Positions 36,434 through 45,693 are shown, counted from the stretch's first letter. The stretch is DNA of 64,000 nt from CAZBXD01 sp965216395 (GCA_965216395.1 OZ244156.1:1-64000); one strand, 5' to 3'. The notes: a model not told the origin generated them from the letters alone. Translations and numbers: made by a program.

Positions 36434-36605
36434 GACAGAAAACCTTTTTGAAGAAATATAAGATATTAAATGAACACTCTAACCATGACAAAATGGCACT
36501 GAACAATCAAGAGCTGAATTATATTAATATTTAGCTGTAAATGGTTTTATTCTTTACTATTATTGTGATAGCCAAATACTACACATTTAATTAATTATAC
36601 GAACG

Positions 36606-37286
36606 ATGAAACATAATTTTTGGAACTACCTAACAAAAAAATATATCTATGAAGAAAATAGTGCTCAAACATATTCTGGAGCCCTAGAAAATATCCTATT
36701 TTTATGGCCACCTATTTTAGAGTATTTAGATGATATTCAAAATAAAGAGATCCTTGATTTTGGCTGTGGTACAGGCAGTCTTTGTAAAAGATTTTATGAG
36801 ATGGGTGCTCATGCAACCGGAGTAGATAATTCTATTGAAATGCTAAATCTTGCTAAACAGATTAACTATGAAAACTCCATTGAATTTTCAAATTCAATTA
36901 AAAAGATACAGAGTAAGAAATTCTCTGCGATTACATCAATTCATGTATTTGAATTTATCGATACTATTGAAGACACCTTTGCTCAACTCACTAAATTGTT
37001 AGATTCCAACGGTAAGTTTTGTTTTGCTGTTCACGATCCAGATTATTTAATTAACGATAGCAGTCGTTATGATACGGATGGGTTTCAATCCACATATCAA
37101 TTTGATGATATTAAAATTCCTATATTTCCAAGAGAAAGTAAATTTTATGAAAATTTACTTATAGCAAACGGTTTTAAAGATATATCTGTATTATATCCTG
37201 AATATACTCGCTCTTTTAAAACCAAATATGATATTCCTAAATCACTGAAAAATTGGGCGACAGTTTTTTTGGCTACCAAGATTTAA
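36606..37286 (+). CDS. Class I SAM-dependent methyltransferase
   Basis: A 226-residue methyltransferase. Motif I is ILDFGCGTGSLCKRF near residue 50, followed by GVDNSIEMLNLAKQ (motif II) and TSIHVFEFID. The substrate is unknown; the closest general type is UbiE/Methyltransf_25. Base composition is more AT-rich than the flanking chemotaxis genes, and the gene sits in a short accessory stretch before tRNA-Leu, so it may have been acquired by transfer. It has no operon partner. Confidence 0.85.
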   Translation: MKHNFWNYLTKKYIYEENSAQTYSGALENILFLWPPILEYLDDIQNKEILDFGCGTGSLCKRFYEMGAHATGVDNSIEMLNLAKQINYENSIEFSNSIKKIQSKKFSAITSIHVFEFIDTIEDTFAQLTKLLDSNGKFCFAVHDPDYLINDSSRYDTDGFQSTYQFDDIKIPIFPRESKFYENLLIANGFKDISVLYPEYTRSFKTKYDIPKSLKNWATVFLATKI

Positions 37287-37389
37287 TCAAGAAAGTAATT
37301 CTTTTTCGAAAGATATTTCACAACCATGATTGACTTTTGCAATCAATATGGTAATTATTTTGTATGATCTTTTATTAAGGAGGAAAATT

Positions 37390-37791
37390 ATGGGTGGTGG
37401 TATATCTGTTGGTTATAGTGATGATGAGAAAAAAAGGATTATTAACTATTCAAAAGACCTTAAAGAATTTAAAACTTATAAAAATAACGCTGGTGAAGTG
37501 GTTCGTGTTGATATGTTGCTTGAGGGGGTCGATCCCGATGGTCAGAAATGGGTGATTGGAGAAACTTACAGTAATAAAGAGAAGTCAAAATTTGACCCAG
37601 AGACAGGGCATTATATTCACTCCAATGAATCGCCTTGGATGCGAATAGAGGCCAAGGATGGTTATCCAAAATTGGAGATTGACGAATTTCAAATTACTCT
37701 ACACGATATAACGGATGAGAAGACCGTAGAAACAACACATTATGATGTTAGACGTTCTTTTCAAATAGGTCACTTGACAGTGCCTGTTTAA
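37390..37791 (+). CDS. Unknown protein
   Basis: A 133-residue hydrophilic protein that I do not recognise. It begins MGGGISVGYSDDEKKRI, has a central part rich in charged and aromatic residues (WVIGETYSNKEKSKFDPETG) and ends with a beta-like stretch. A strong AAGGAGG at 37377-37383 sets the start at the ATG at 37390 rather than at an upstream in-frame codon. No signal peptide or membrane segment is present. It lies alone between a methyltransferase and tRNA-Leu. Confidence 0.65.
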   Translation: MGGGISVGYSDDEKKRIINYSKDLKEFKTYKNNAGEVVRVDMLLEGVDPDGQKWVIGETYSNKEKSKFDPETGHYIHSNESPWMRIEAKDGYPKLEIDEFQITLHDITDEKTVETTHYDVRRSFQIGHLTVPV

Positions 37792-37897
37792 ACCGTGGGT
37801 CAAAACATCATAAAATATCTATTGCCATTATTGTGTAATTGAATTAGAACATAAAACACAAACTACCATGATGGTTTTAATCATCAAAATAACAAGG

Positions 37898-37982
37898 GGC
37901 CCCGTGGCGGAATTGGTAGACGCTCACGACTTAAAATCGTGTGTCCTTGGACGTGCCGGTTCGAGTCCGGCCGGGGCTACCA
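37898..37982 (+). tRNA. tRNA-Leu(UAA)
   Basis: An 85-base class II tRNA. The acceptor stem GGCCCCG/CGGGGCT closes with a G-T pair at the top, as in E. coli tRNA-Leu(UAA). The D-arm is GCGGAATTGGTAGACGC, the anticodon stem-loop CACGA-CTTAAAA-TCGTG (anticodon TAA), the long variable arm TGTCCTTGGACG and the T-arm GCCGG-TTCGAGT-CCGGC. CCA is encoded at 37980-37982. Confidence 0.96.
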
Positions 37983-38042
37983 TTTCTTTTTTGAGGATTG
38001 AATAATCCTTGAAATTTTTCCTCAAATGATTATATATCGGCC

Positions 38043-39263
38043 ATGGAAAATCACAAAGTGCCGAAAAAACCCCTCGTTTGTTATACATTGCCTAAGGCAG
38101 AGATGCATGTACACATATCCCTTGCTTTGGCTAATGAAATATTTCTGCGCCGAATTAAAGACCGCCGCACGCCCTTGGGGCCTGATTTCTTGCTGACACA
38201 AAATTCGCGTTATTACAAAGATTTAAAAGAACATCATCAAACGTATGAAAGTATGCGCCACATCACGCGCACCCCACGGGAATTGGCGTCCGTAGTGCAA
38301 GATTATTTAGAGCGTATTTCCCGCGAAGGATGTATTTATGCTGAAATTTCCTACTCCTTTCGCGATGGAAATCGTTTTGCTGAGCAAATTGAGGCCATCG
38401 AAGCCGGGATTGAAGCGGCGCGTTATAATAAAGGGATTGAAACGCGCATTATTGTTACCTCTATTCGAGATTTCGGCGCCGAAAAAGCCGAAGCGGCGGC
38501 GCGTTATTTAGCCAAGAACCGTTTTAAATATGTCACTGGATTTGGCTTTGTTGGGGATGAAGGGTTAAATCCTTTCAGTGATTTTTCCAAAGCGCTCCAG
38601 ATCGCCTGGCATGAAGCGGGTTTGGGTTTAACCCCGCATGTGGCTGAACAGCATCCACGCAATGCGCTTGATTTTTTAGAATCTCTACCTACGGGTGTTT
38701 TGGATGTTAAAGAAACCGACCCGCGCCGTTTACGGGTTGGTCATGGTATTTTGATTCATATGTCATCGGCTCTTATGGATGAGTTTCGCGATAAGAATAT
38801 TTGTATGGAAATGTGCTTATCCGCTAATAAACGTCTGGGGCTGCCCAATGAAACCAAAGTTATAGTGGCGGGACAAGAGATCGTTTCTACCAATGGTAAA
38901 CGCCAAGTGATTATGGATCGACCGCGCCTTGATTACTATAACCACATGAAAATGCACCCCATTGATGATTTGGCCGCCCATGGTATTCCCGTTTGTTTAG
39001 GATCAGATAACCCGTTATTGATGAATACGAATATTGGTAAAGAATATTCTCTGGCCGTGAAAGCTGGATATGCAAAAATTGCAGATCCAATTAATTTGAC
39101 AAAAAATGCCCTTAATTTTGCCAATATTGACTATGACATACGTCAGAAATTGCTGAACCATATCAGCCAATATGAAGCAACGATTGCCATGGGAAAAATT
39201 CCTGTCAAAACGGTTCTGGGCTATCGTCGTGCTTTTAAAGATCTTGATATCAATGATATGTAG
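38043..39263 (+). CDS. Adenosine-deaminase-family amidohydrolase
   Basis: A 406-residue zinc hydrolase of the ADA fold. Metal and catalytic motifs are present: His22-x-His24 in AEMHVHISL, HVAE (matching HAGE) in TPHVAEQ, RVGHG and LGSDNP. The last motif has Asn where ADA proteins have the second Asp of SDDP, a residue that contacts the purine ring, and the HxH is followed by ISL rather than LDG. Substrate may therefore differ from adenosine. It starts 60 bases after tRNA-Leu and is followed by an unknown gene 8 bases later; a damaged purine permease lies 1.5 kb downstream. Confidence 0.8.
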   Translation: MENHKVPKKPLVCYTLPKAEMHVHISLALANEIFLRRIKDRRTPLGPDFLLTQNSRYYKDLKEHHQTYESMRHITRTPRELASVVQDYLERISREGCIYAEISYSFRDGNRFAEQIEAIEAGIEAARYNKGIETRIIVTSIRDFGAEKAEAAARYLAKNRFKYVTGFGFVGDEGLNPFSDFSKALQIAWHEAGLGLTPHVAEQHPRNALDFLESLPTGVLDVKETDPRRLRVGHGILIHMSSALMDEFRDKNICMEMCLSANKRLGLPNETKVIVAGQEIVSTNGKRQVIMDRPRLDYYNHMKMHPIDDLAAHGIPVCLGSDNPLLMNTNIGKEYSLAVKAGYAKIADPINLTKNALNFANIDYDIRQKLLNHISQYEATIAMGKIPVKTVLGYRRAFKDLDINDM

Positions 39264-39271
39264 GATCTGCG

Positions 39272-40045
39272 ATGCAAAGTAAAAGTCTCAATAAAAAACA
39301 ATTACTCAAAGACCTTCAAGCCTTGCTAACATTGTTCAGGTCAGGAGAATTGGGTGGCGAAAAGATGCCAGAAGATGCGCGCCCGGATATTATAAACCCT
39401 GCATCAAAAATAAATTATCATTTTTTGACTCTGCCCATGGGGCTTAATTATCAAAGAAATTCTTATACACTTTGGCAAAGTGCAGCCGAATCTTACAAGG
39501 ATAAAAAGACAAGCGATATTTTTGATCCCGATCGTGTTGTCAAAATGACCCCACAAGATTTGAGAGAAAAGTTATTACTACATAAAGTGGCTCTGCAACC
39601 TAACCGCCACGTAGATATTTGGCGTCGATTATGTGATGTGATTGTCGAAAATTTTTCATCAGACATACGAAATCTTTTTGATATTTGTAATAATGATGTT
39701 GTTCTTCTAAAAGAGTATGTGCAACAAACATATAAAAAGTCTTTCCCTTATTTAAGTGGTCATAAGATTTTTAATTATTGGCTTCATGTGATTGAGGAAT
39801 ATACGCCCACGCAATTGATGAATCGTGAAGAAATCACGATTGCGCCCGATACCCATATTATCCAAGCATCTATCAAGTTAGGTGTAACAGACCGCAGTTT
39901 CGACGATTTGTCTCACAATAGAGAAGAATTGGCAAACCTCTGGAAAAATTTACTTCATGGAACGGGTATAGCACCGATTGATATTCACACGCCACTTTGG
40001 TTGTGGAGCCGTTCTGGCTTTAAAGACTTTGATAAAAAAATCTAG
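39272..40045 (+). CDS. Unknown protein, possible HhH-GPD-like DNA glycosylase
   Basis: A 257-residue protein with no clear family name. The segment YLSGHKIFNYWLHVIEEY followed by APDTHIIQASIKLGV resembles the helix-hairpin-helix and catalytic Asp region of HhH-GPD DNA glycosylases (G.K....PVDTHV.R...RLG). The end, GIAPIDIHTPLWLWSR, resembles the C-terminal helix of archaeal 8-oxoguanine lyases. This is a weak, motif-only link. It follows the deaminase-like gene by 8 bases, so the two are likely cotranscribed. Confidence 0.45.
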   Translation: MQSKSLNKKQLLKDLQALLTLFRSGELGGEKMPEDARPDIINPASKINYHFLTLPMGLNYQRNSYTLWQSAAESYKDKKTSDIFDPDRVVKMTPQDLREKLLLHKVALQPNRHVDIWRRLCDVIVENFSSDIRNLFDICNNDVVLLKEYVQQTYKKSFPYLSGHKIFNYWLHVIEEYTPTQLMNREEITIAPDTHIIQASIKLGVTDRSFDDLSHNREELANLWKNLLHGTGIAPIDIHTPLWLWSRSGFKDFDKKI

Positions 40046-40143
40046 ATTTTTCAAATAATTCTGTTTATATGAGAGGGGCACTTTGTCTTTTTTTTGTAAT
40101 AAAATGCCCAATAATATAATGAATAAATATCAAGGAGTTTTTC

Positions 40144-40320
40144 ATGACAACACGGACCACAAACGATCTTTTAATGATTATTATTGCTCTTATTTTGCCA
40201 CCTTTGGCGATGTTTTTGCAGGTGGGATTGACAAAACATTTTTGGCTTAATCTGATCCTGACCATTTTTGGCTATGTCCCAGGTATTGTTCACGCCGTTT
40301 ACATCATTGCACGAAAATAA
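40144..40320 (+). CDS. Pmp3/YqaE-family small membrane protein
   Basis: A 58-residue protein with two transmembrane helices: LLMIIIALILPPLAMFLQVG and NLILTIFGYVPGIVHAVYII. This is the UPF0057/Pmp3 pattern, including LPP in helix 1 and GYVPGIVHA in helix 2. Family members affect membrane potential and salt stress in fungi and plants; bacterial roles are less clear. AAGGAG ends six bases before the ATG. Confidence 0.9.
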   Translation: MTTRTTNDLLMIIIALILPPLAMFLQVGLTKHFWLNLILTIFGYVPGIVHAVYIIARK

Positions 40321-40333
40321 GACGAGGTAAAAA

Positions 40334-40741
40334 ATGATACAGTATTTAACCGCCTATATCGCGACAATGCTAACTTTTTTTGCGATTGATTTTGTTTGGC
40401 TTTCCTATGTTGCTAATAAGTTTTATCGCGATCAGATGGGCCATTTGATGTTAGAAGATGTTAAAATTCCAATTGCGATGGCTTTTTATTTGATTTATGG
40501 CGTTGGTATTGTGATTTTTGCGGTGGCGCCGGCACTGAATAATGGCGGTTGGAAACACGCCTTACTTTATGGCGCTTTATTTGGATTTTTCTGTTATTCA
40601 GCCTATGATTTAACCAATATGGCGACATTGAAAGATTGGCCGATGAAAATGAGTTTTGTTGATATGGCATGGGGGACGTTTTTGACAGGAACATCAGCAC
40701 TTGGTGGATTTTGGATTACCAGTAAACTTTTAGGCCTTTAG
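40334..40741 (+). CDS. DUF2177-family membrane protein
   Basis: A 135-residue integral membrane protein with four predicted helices. It shows the DUF2177 pattern: DFVWLSYVANKFYRDQMGHL, FYLIYGVGIVIFAV, GALFGFFCYSAYDLTNMATL and W.MKMSFVDMAWGT. Function in the family is unknown. It follows the Pmp3 gene by 13 bases and precedes the permease remnant by 14, suggesting one transcript of small membrane proteins. Confidence 0.9.
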   Translation: MIQYLTAYIATMLTFFAIDFVWLSYVANKFYRDQMGHLMLEDVKIPIAMAFYLIYGVGIVIFAVAPALNNGGWKHALLYGALFGFFCYSAYDLTNMATLKDWPMKMSFVDMAWGTFLTGTSALGGFWITSKLLGL

Positions 40742-40755
40742 ATAAGGTATAAAAA

Positions 40756-41268
40756 ATGATAAAATCGGTTAAAGAGTTTTTTAAAGTTAATGAACTGGGT
40801 TCGAGCTTGCGGGTTGAGTTTTTCGCCGGTTTATCAACATTTCTATCGCTTTCTTATATTTTTGTTGTTAACCCATCCATATTGACAGAAGCGGGAATTG
40901 ATAAGAGTGTCGCATTTTTTGCGACAGTGTTAATTTCTGCGCTTGCCACAATTGTCATGGGATTATGGGCGAATAAACCATTCTCTTTGGCTCCTGGTTT
41001 GGAAATGAACGCTTACGTTGCCTTTGTTGTTGTGGGTTTAACAATTTTTCCAAGCTGGAATGATTTCAAAACTTATGATAAATCAAGCTTAGCCGTGATT
41101 ATTGCCATGGTTTTAGTGACCATATGGAGTTTTGGTCTGGATAAAGCCATGTTGGCGGGGTTTGGTCTTTTCATCCTCTTGCAGATCATGAAAGGCCAAT
41201 GGAAAGAGGTCAATCCTTATTTGGCCGTTTCAACATTTTTACTTTTAGCCAGTATATATCTGGCGTAA
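40756..41268 (+). CDS. Internally shortened AzgA-type purine permease
   Basis: A 170-residue membrane protein that matches only the two ends of AzgA/NCS2 purine permeases (about 430-450 residues). The first ~95 residues carry the N-terminal signature GLSTFLSLSYIFVVNPSIL and SLAPGLEMNAYVAF; the last ~65 match the C-terminal end (AGFGLFILLQIMKGQWKEVNP). The middle, with most of the transport core, is absent and the frame is kept. It may be a deletion remnant or a reduced protein with a new role. Purine transport alone seems unlikely. Confidence 0.7.
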   Translation: MIKSVKEFFKVNELGSSLRVEFFAGLSTFLSLSYIFVVNPSILTEAGIDKSVAFFATVLISALATIVMGLWANKPFSLAPGLEMNAYVAFVVVGLTIFPSWNDFKTYDKSSLAVIIAMVLVTIWSFGLDKAMLAGFGLFILLQIMKGQWKEVNPYLAVSTFLLLASIYLA

Positions 41269-41285
41269 ACTATAACAGGCAGCAA

Positions 41286-42116
41286 CTAATTCTTTGACAA
41301 AGAAAACCCTTTAGTAGGGCGATAAAATGTACCTGGATAGGTTTCGTGTTTTTGTAAGATTTTTTCAATACGCCCTGTGTGAATCAATTGCTGGGTCGCA
41401 ACATTTAGTGCGTTTTGTAAATTGAACTCGCCCTGTTTAATCCAAATCGGATTACCAAATAAACGTAAAGGAAATTCCCCATCCACTTGCTTGATTTTGT
41501 TCGGATTATTGCGCATATATTCAGCCGCCACATGCCGATCAACGAAAGCAATATCGGCTTTTTTTGTGGCAATATTGACCAACATTTCACCTGCGCTGGT
41601 GAGTTGGGGCAGTTCAACAGTCTGCGCCATGGGAAAATCGCTTTTTGCAATACTTTGTGAGCTTTCACCATCAATAGTGACGATTTTAACATTGGCTTTA
41701 TTAATTAAATCTAGATTTCCATCAAAACGTTGGTCATCTATATGGGCATAGGCATTGACCCCTTGATAAGATATTGGGGTGATCGCAAGGGCGGCTTGAC
41801 CACGGCGAGCATTTGTCCAAGCCCCCGAGCAAATCGCATCAACTTTATCGCTGTTGAGCGCTTCAATAATATCGCCAAAACCAAGTTCGGCCTCCCATGT
41901 GATTTTAAGCCCCATGGATTGTCCCAATTCATTGAGGTAATCATAAAATGTTCCAGAGATTTTCCCTGTATTCGGGTCAATGTCAATTAAGGCTGGCCAT
42001 GGCGCATAACCACAGCGCAAGGTTTTGGTTGATAAAACCCGTTCAAAAACATCATTTGCATGGGCGGGTGTTGTGACATATAGGCCAATTACGATCGCTA
42101 AAATTAATTTTTTCAT
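41286..42116 (-). CDS. Periplasmic solute-binding protein, family 3 (orphan, copy 3)
   Basis: A 276-residue paralogue of the proteins at 8183 and 10010. It has a signal peptide (KKLILAIVIGLYVTTPAHA), then RCGYAPWPALIDID, GTFYDYLNELGQSM and EALNSDKVDAICS. No transporter genes adjoin; neighbours are the permease remnant (convergent) and mgtC upstream. The shared CGY start, W.AELG and periplasmic setting point to one paralogous group. Ligand unknown. Confidence 0.85.
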   Translation of the reverse strand: MKKLILAIVIGLYVTTPAHANDVFERVLSTKTLRCGYAPWPALIDIDPNTGKISGTFYDYLNELGQSMGLKITWEAELGFGDIIEALNSDKVDAICSGAWTNARRGQAALAITPISYQGVNAYAHIDDQRFDGNLDLINKANVKIVTIDGESSQSIAKSDFPMAQTVELPQLTSAGEMLVNIATKKADIAFVDRHVAAEYMRNNPNKIKQVDGEFPLRLFGNPIWIKQGEFNLQNALNVATQQLIHTGRIEKILQKHETYPGTFYRPTKGFSLSKN

Positions 42117-42139
42117 ATGTTTTTTCCTTAAAATTTTCC

Positions 42140-42646
42140 TTAAATTTTATCACTTTTATCTTGCAGATATTTCATGCAAAAACCACCGCCAATTAAAATA
42201 AGACCAATGGCAAAAAAGGCAACAAAGGCCAATCGATAAAACCCGAAACCGAGGGCTAAACCAATCCCACCAGAGGCCCAGATGCTGGCACCTGTGGCGC
42301 TGCCGATGACACTTTTATCGTCACGTTGGATAATAGCACCCGCACCCAAAAAACCAATCCCCGTTAAAGCACCAGAAATAATTTTACCCAGATCCAAACT
42401 CACGAATTCACCATCGGTAGCGTTGGCATAGGCATGGTTTAACTCTTGCCCCAAAATAGCGATCGCACATGTTGTAATGGCGACGATCATATAGGCACGA
42501 TAATCAATCGGTTTGTTTTTTGAATCACGATCCAAACCGATAATGAGACCAAAAAGCATAGCCAAGAAAACCCGAAGAATAAGCTCATTGCCCGAAATTG
42601 AACTGAGAGATAAAAATTCATTGATAAAAGAAAACATGGTGCTCAT
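42140..42646 (-). CDS. MgtC/SapB-family membrane protein
   Basis: A 168-residue inner-membrane protein with about five helices. The family signature is LAMLFGLIIGLDRD, YMIVAITTCAIAILGQ, ISGALTGIGFLGAGAIIQRD and GSATGASIWASGGIGLALG. It lacks the soluble C-terminal domain of virulence-type MgtC, as in the short SapB-like form. Members are linked to magnesium homeostasis or ATP synthase control. It lies upstream of the binding protein on the same strand, 23 bases apart. Confidence 0.9.
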   Translation of the reverse strand: MSTMFSFINEFLSLSSISGNELILRVFLAMLFGLIIGLDRDSKNKPIDYRAYMIVAITTCAIAILGQELNHAYANATDGEFVSLDLGKIISGALTGIGFLGAGAIIQRDDKSVIGSATGASIWASGGIGLALGFGFYRLAFVAFFAIGLILIGGGFCMKYLQDKSDKI

Positions 42647-42664
42647 CCTTATTAAATTTCATTT

Positions 42665-43417
42665 CTATTGTGCCAAACGTTCGGTCATAATCGTGACGGC
42701 ATCACGAACATCTTTTATGGCACGTTGTAATTGAATTTCATCGCTTGATCGTAAAACAATCGAAACACCAATATTACCCTCGTGAAAGAAAGGATAACTG
42801 CCAATGCTGACACGATTATATTTTTTTTGAATTTGTGTTAAATGGGCAGCCATATCACCTTCGCGGATATTACAAGAAATCGTTTTTTGCTTAATAGTTT
42901 TCCCGCCAACTAAACGGTCTGCAATACTGTCAAACATACCATGCATGATTTTAGGCACACCCGCCATGACAAAAACATTTTCAATGATAAAACCAGGCGC
43001 GCCTGAAACGGGGTTATCAATCAATTCAACATCGGCGGGCATATCTGCCATGGTTTTGCGCGACTCATTAAGGTCTTCTGTACTATAATGTTTTCTAAGC
43101 ACTTTCATCGCACCTGCGTGACGCTGAAATTTGCGTCCAAATGCTTTGGCAATGCACGCGGCGGTGATATCATCATGGGTTGGTCCGATACCGCCCGTGG
43201 TGAAAACATAATGATAACGTTTGCGCATTGTATTAACAGTTTCAATAATCTCAGCTTCTTCATCAGGGATAACACGCACTTGGTGAAGTTGAATACCGAT
43301 TTCGTTTAACCTGTGCCCGATAAAAGAAATATTCTTATCTTGAGTGCGTCCAGAAAGGATTTCATCCCCGATAATGATCAGGCCGGCTTGAATAATTTTT
43401 TTTGCTTTTAAATTCAT
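42665..43417 (-). CDS. Molybdopterin-binding (MoCF/CinA N-domain) protein
   Basis: A 250-residue protein of the MoCF_biosynth/CinA N-terminal family. Visible motifs are GLIIIGDEILSGRTQDKNI, VFTTGGIGPTHDDITA and NPVSGAPGFIIENVFVMAGVP. The amidase domain of full CinA is absent. Related proteins bind or hydrolyse nucleotide-like molecules; the exact role here is unclear. It is divergent from map with a 75-base gap. Confidence 0.88.
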   Translation of the reverse strand: MNLKAKKIIQAGLIIIGDEILSGRTQDKNISFIGHRLNEIGIQLHQVRVIPDEEAEIIETVNTMRKRYHYVFTTGGIGPTHDDITAACIAKAFGRKFQRHAGAMKVLRKHYSTEDLNESRKTMADMPADVELIDNPVSGAPGFIIENVFVMAGVPKIMHGMFDSIADRLVGGKTIKQKTISCNIREGDMAAHLTQIQKKYNRVSIGSYPFFHEGNIGVSIVLRSSDEIQLQRAIKDVRDAVTIMTERLAQ

Positions 43418-43492
43418 TGTCTTTGCTTTTTTGCTCGTTTATCCTTAAATAAGACAAGTTTATTAATACAAAGTCAAATCTGAGAAAAAAAT

Positions 43493-44308
43493 ATGTCCAA
43501 GCAAATGTCGAAATTAAATCCAAATATTCCCCTTTATGGTGAGGAAGGATTTGCAGCCATGCGTCGTGCTGGCCAATTTGCAGCCCAAGTTTTGGATATG
43601 ATCACAGAGCATGTGCATCCCGATGTAACGACGGGAGAGTTGGATGATCGGATTCATAAATATATTGAAGAAAATGGCGCTCAATCAGCGACAATTGGTT
43701 ATCGCGGTTATCAGCATGCCAGCTGTATTTCACCCAACCATGTTGTGTGTCACGGCATTCCTGGTGAAAAAAAATTAGTTGAAGGCGATATTATTAATAT
43801 TGATGTGACGGTTATTGTCGATGGTTGGTATGGTGATACGTCACGCATGTATTGGGTAGGGGACAAAATATCGGCCAAGGCAAAGATTTTAACCCAAGTT
43901 ACCTATGAGGCGTTAATGCGCGGTATTGATGTTGTTAAACCCGGCGCAACATTGGGTGATGTGGGTCACGCGATTCAAGAATTTGCAGAAAAAAACCGCT
44001 TCTCTGTTGTGCGAGATTTTTGTGGCCATGGTATTGGAGAAGCCTTCCATGTCGAGCCACAGGTTTTGCATTTTGGTAAACCTGGTGAAGGTGTGATGTT
44101 AGAAGAAGGGATGATTTTAACCATTGAACCGATGTTAAACGCAGGGAAATGGCAAACAAAAATTTTGTCCGATGGTTGGACGGCTGTGACCAAAGATCAC
44201 AAATTATCCGCCCAATTTGAACATTCGATTGGGGTGACTAAAAACGGTTATGAGATTTTTACGCTTTCGCCCAAAGCATATACGCAACCGCCCTATAAAA
44301 GCTCTTAA
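43493..44308 (+). CDS. map: Methionine aminopeptidase type I
   Basis: A 271-residue enzyme that removes initiator methionine from new proteins. Metal ligands and motifs are SPNHVVCHGIPG, INIDVTVIVDGWYGDTSRMYWVG, RDFCGHGIGEAFHVEPQV, LTIEPMLN and SAQFEHSIGVT. Length matches type I enzymes. It is followed 9 bases later by radC, so the two may be cotranscribed. Confidence 0.97.
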   Translation: MSKQMSKLNPNIPLYGEEGFAAMRRAGQFAAQVLDMITEHVHPDVTTGELDDRIHKYIEENGAQSATIGYRGYQHASCISPNHVVCHGIPGEKKLVEGDIINIDVTVIVDGWYGDTSRMYWVGDKISAKAKILTQVTYEALMRGIDVVKPGATLGDVGHAIQEFAEKNRFSVVRDFCGHGIGEAFHVEPQVLHFGKPGEGVMLEEGMILTIEPMLNAGKWQTKILSDGWTAVTKDHKLSAQFEHSIGVTKNGYEIFTLSPKAYTQPPYKSS

Positions 44309-44317
44309 TGGATAAAG

Positions 44318-45010
44318 ATGACACAGAATAAGAAAGATAAGCCCCATTATCACGGTCATCGGGATCGTTTACGGGAAAAATTTATCCATGATAATGGCGC
44401 CTCTTTTGCTGATTATGAATTATTGGAATTGCTTTTATTTGTCGCGATTCCACGTATTGATGTAAAGCCTCTGGCCAAGCTCTTGATTTCTGAATTTGGC
44501 AGTGTGTCTGGCGTGTTATCCGCCGATCTGTCACAACTGGAAAATGTGAAAGGGATTAAACGCAATACAGCTGTTTATTTAAAAGCAATCCAACAGACGG
44601 GTCAGCGATTGGCCAAACAAAAATTGGATGATCGTCCCGTTTTGGGCGCATGGCAAGATTTACTTGATTATTGTTACACGGCTATGGCGCATGAGAAAAA
44701 AGAACAATTCCGTATTCTTTTTTTGAATAATAAGAATATTTTGATCGGGGATGAAGTGCAACAAATTGGTACGATTAACCACACGCCTGTTTATCCCAGA
44801 GAAGTTGTCAAAAGAGCTTTGGACTTAGGGGCAACGGCGTTAATCTTATTGCATAATCATCCCAGCGGGGATCCCAAACCCTCCAACGATGATATCAAAA
44901 TGACAAAAGTAATTATTGATGCGGCCAAAGGTGTGGGTATTACCATTCATGATCATATCATTATTGGAAAAAATGGGCCTTATAGTTTCAGAAATTCGGG
45001 CCTTATTTAA
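44318..45010 (+). CDS. radC: RadC-family JAB-domain protein
   Basis: A 230-residue protein of the RadC family. The helix-hairpin-helix-like N-terminus (FADYELLELLLFVAIPRIDV, LENVKGIKRNTAVYLKAI) precedes a JAMM metal site HNHPSGDPKPSNDD near residue 185. The name reflects early DNA-repair reports that were later doubted; real function is unsettled. It follows map directly. Confidence 0.93.
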   Translation: MTQNKKDKPHYHGHRDRLREKFIHDNGASFADYELLELLLFVAIPRIDVKPLAKLLISEFGSVSGVLSADLSQLENVKGIKRNTAVYLKAIQQTGQRLAKQKLDDRPVLGAWQDLLDYCYTAMAHEKKEQFRILFLNNKNILIGDEVQQIGTINHTPVYPREVVKRALDLGATALILLHNHPSGDPKPSNDDIKMTKVIIDAAKGVGITIHDHIIIGKNGPYSFRNSGLI

Positions 45011-45094
45011 AATTTTTCATTGCACGATATTGACAAAAACATCGGAAATGTTGATAACAAAGACACTTATTTTTTAAGCCAAGGGGTAACAGAC

Positions 45095-45658
45095 ATGATA
45101 AAATATTTTTTTAAAGCTTTTGCTCTCTTATTATTACTTATATCGACAACAGGAAACGTAAACGCAATGGATCAAAATAATACGCTTATCATGGAAACGA
45201 CAAAAGGCATCGTGACCATCGAACTGAAACCAGAACTTGCCCCCGAACATGTTGAGCGTATCAAAACGCTGACCAGTGAAGGGTTTTATGATGGGGTTGT
45301 TTTTCATCGTGTAATTGATGGTTTTATGGCTCAAACGGGTGACCCAACAGGTACGGGTATGGGGGGTTCTGATTATCCTGATCTAAAAGCAGAATTTTCA
45401 AAAACGCCTTATCTACGTGGCACGGTTGGTATGGCGCGTTCAGCTAATCCTGACAGTGCAAACAGTCAGTTTTTCATTACTTTTGGCCCTGCAAGTTTTT
45501 TAAACGGGCAATATACGGTTTTTGGCCAAGTTGTTGATGGGATGGATGCGATTGATGCGATTAATCGTGGTGAACCACCGGCTGAGCCCGATCAGATTGT
45601 TAAGATGACTTTGTCGAATTCAGACAAAAATACAGATGAACAAGCTGTTGGTGAGTAG
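45095..45658 (+). CDS. Secreted cyclophilin-type peptidyl-prolyl isomerase
   Basis: A 187-residue protein-folding enzyme for the periplasm. A signal peptide (IKYFFKAFALLLLLISTTGN, ending VNA) leads to a cyclophilin domain with FYDGVVFHRVIDGFMAQTGD, GTVGMARSANPDSANSQFFI and LNGQYTVFGQVVDG. I start at the ATG at 45095, which follows AAGGGG; 25 earlier in-frame codons would precede the signal peptide. It is the second isomerase in the window, after the parvulin at 26171. Confidence 0.93.
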   Translation: MIKYFFKAFALLLLLISTTGNVNAMDQNNTLIMETTKGIVTIELKPELAPEHVERIKTLTSEGFYDGVVFHRVIDGFMAQTGDPTGTGMGGSDYPDLKAEFSKTPYLRGTVGMARSANPDSANSQFFITFGPASFLNGQYTVFGQVVDGMDAIDAINRGEPPAEPDQIVKMTLSNSDKNTDEQAVGE

Positions 45659-45693
45659 AGTTTTTCTTCTTAATGTATAAATTTGGATATAAA

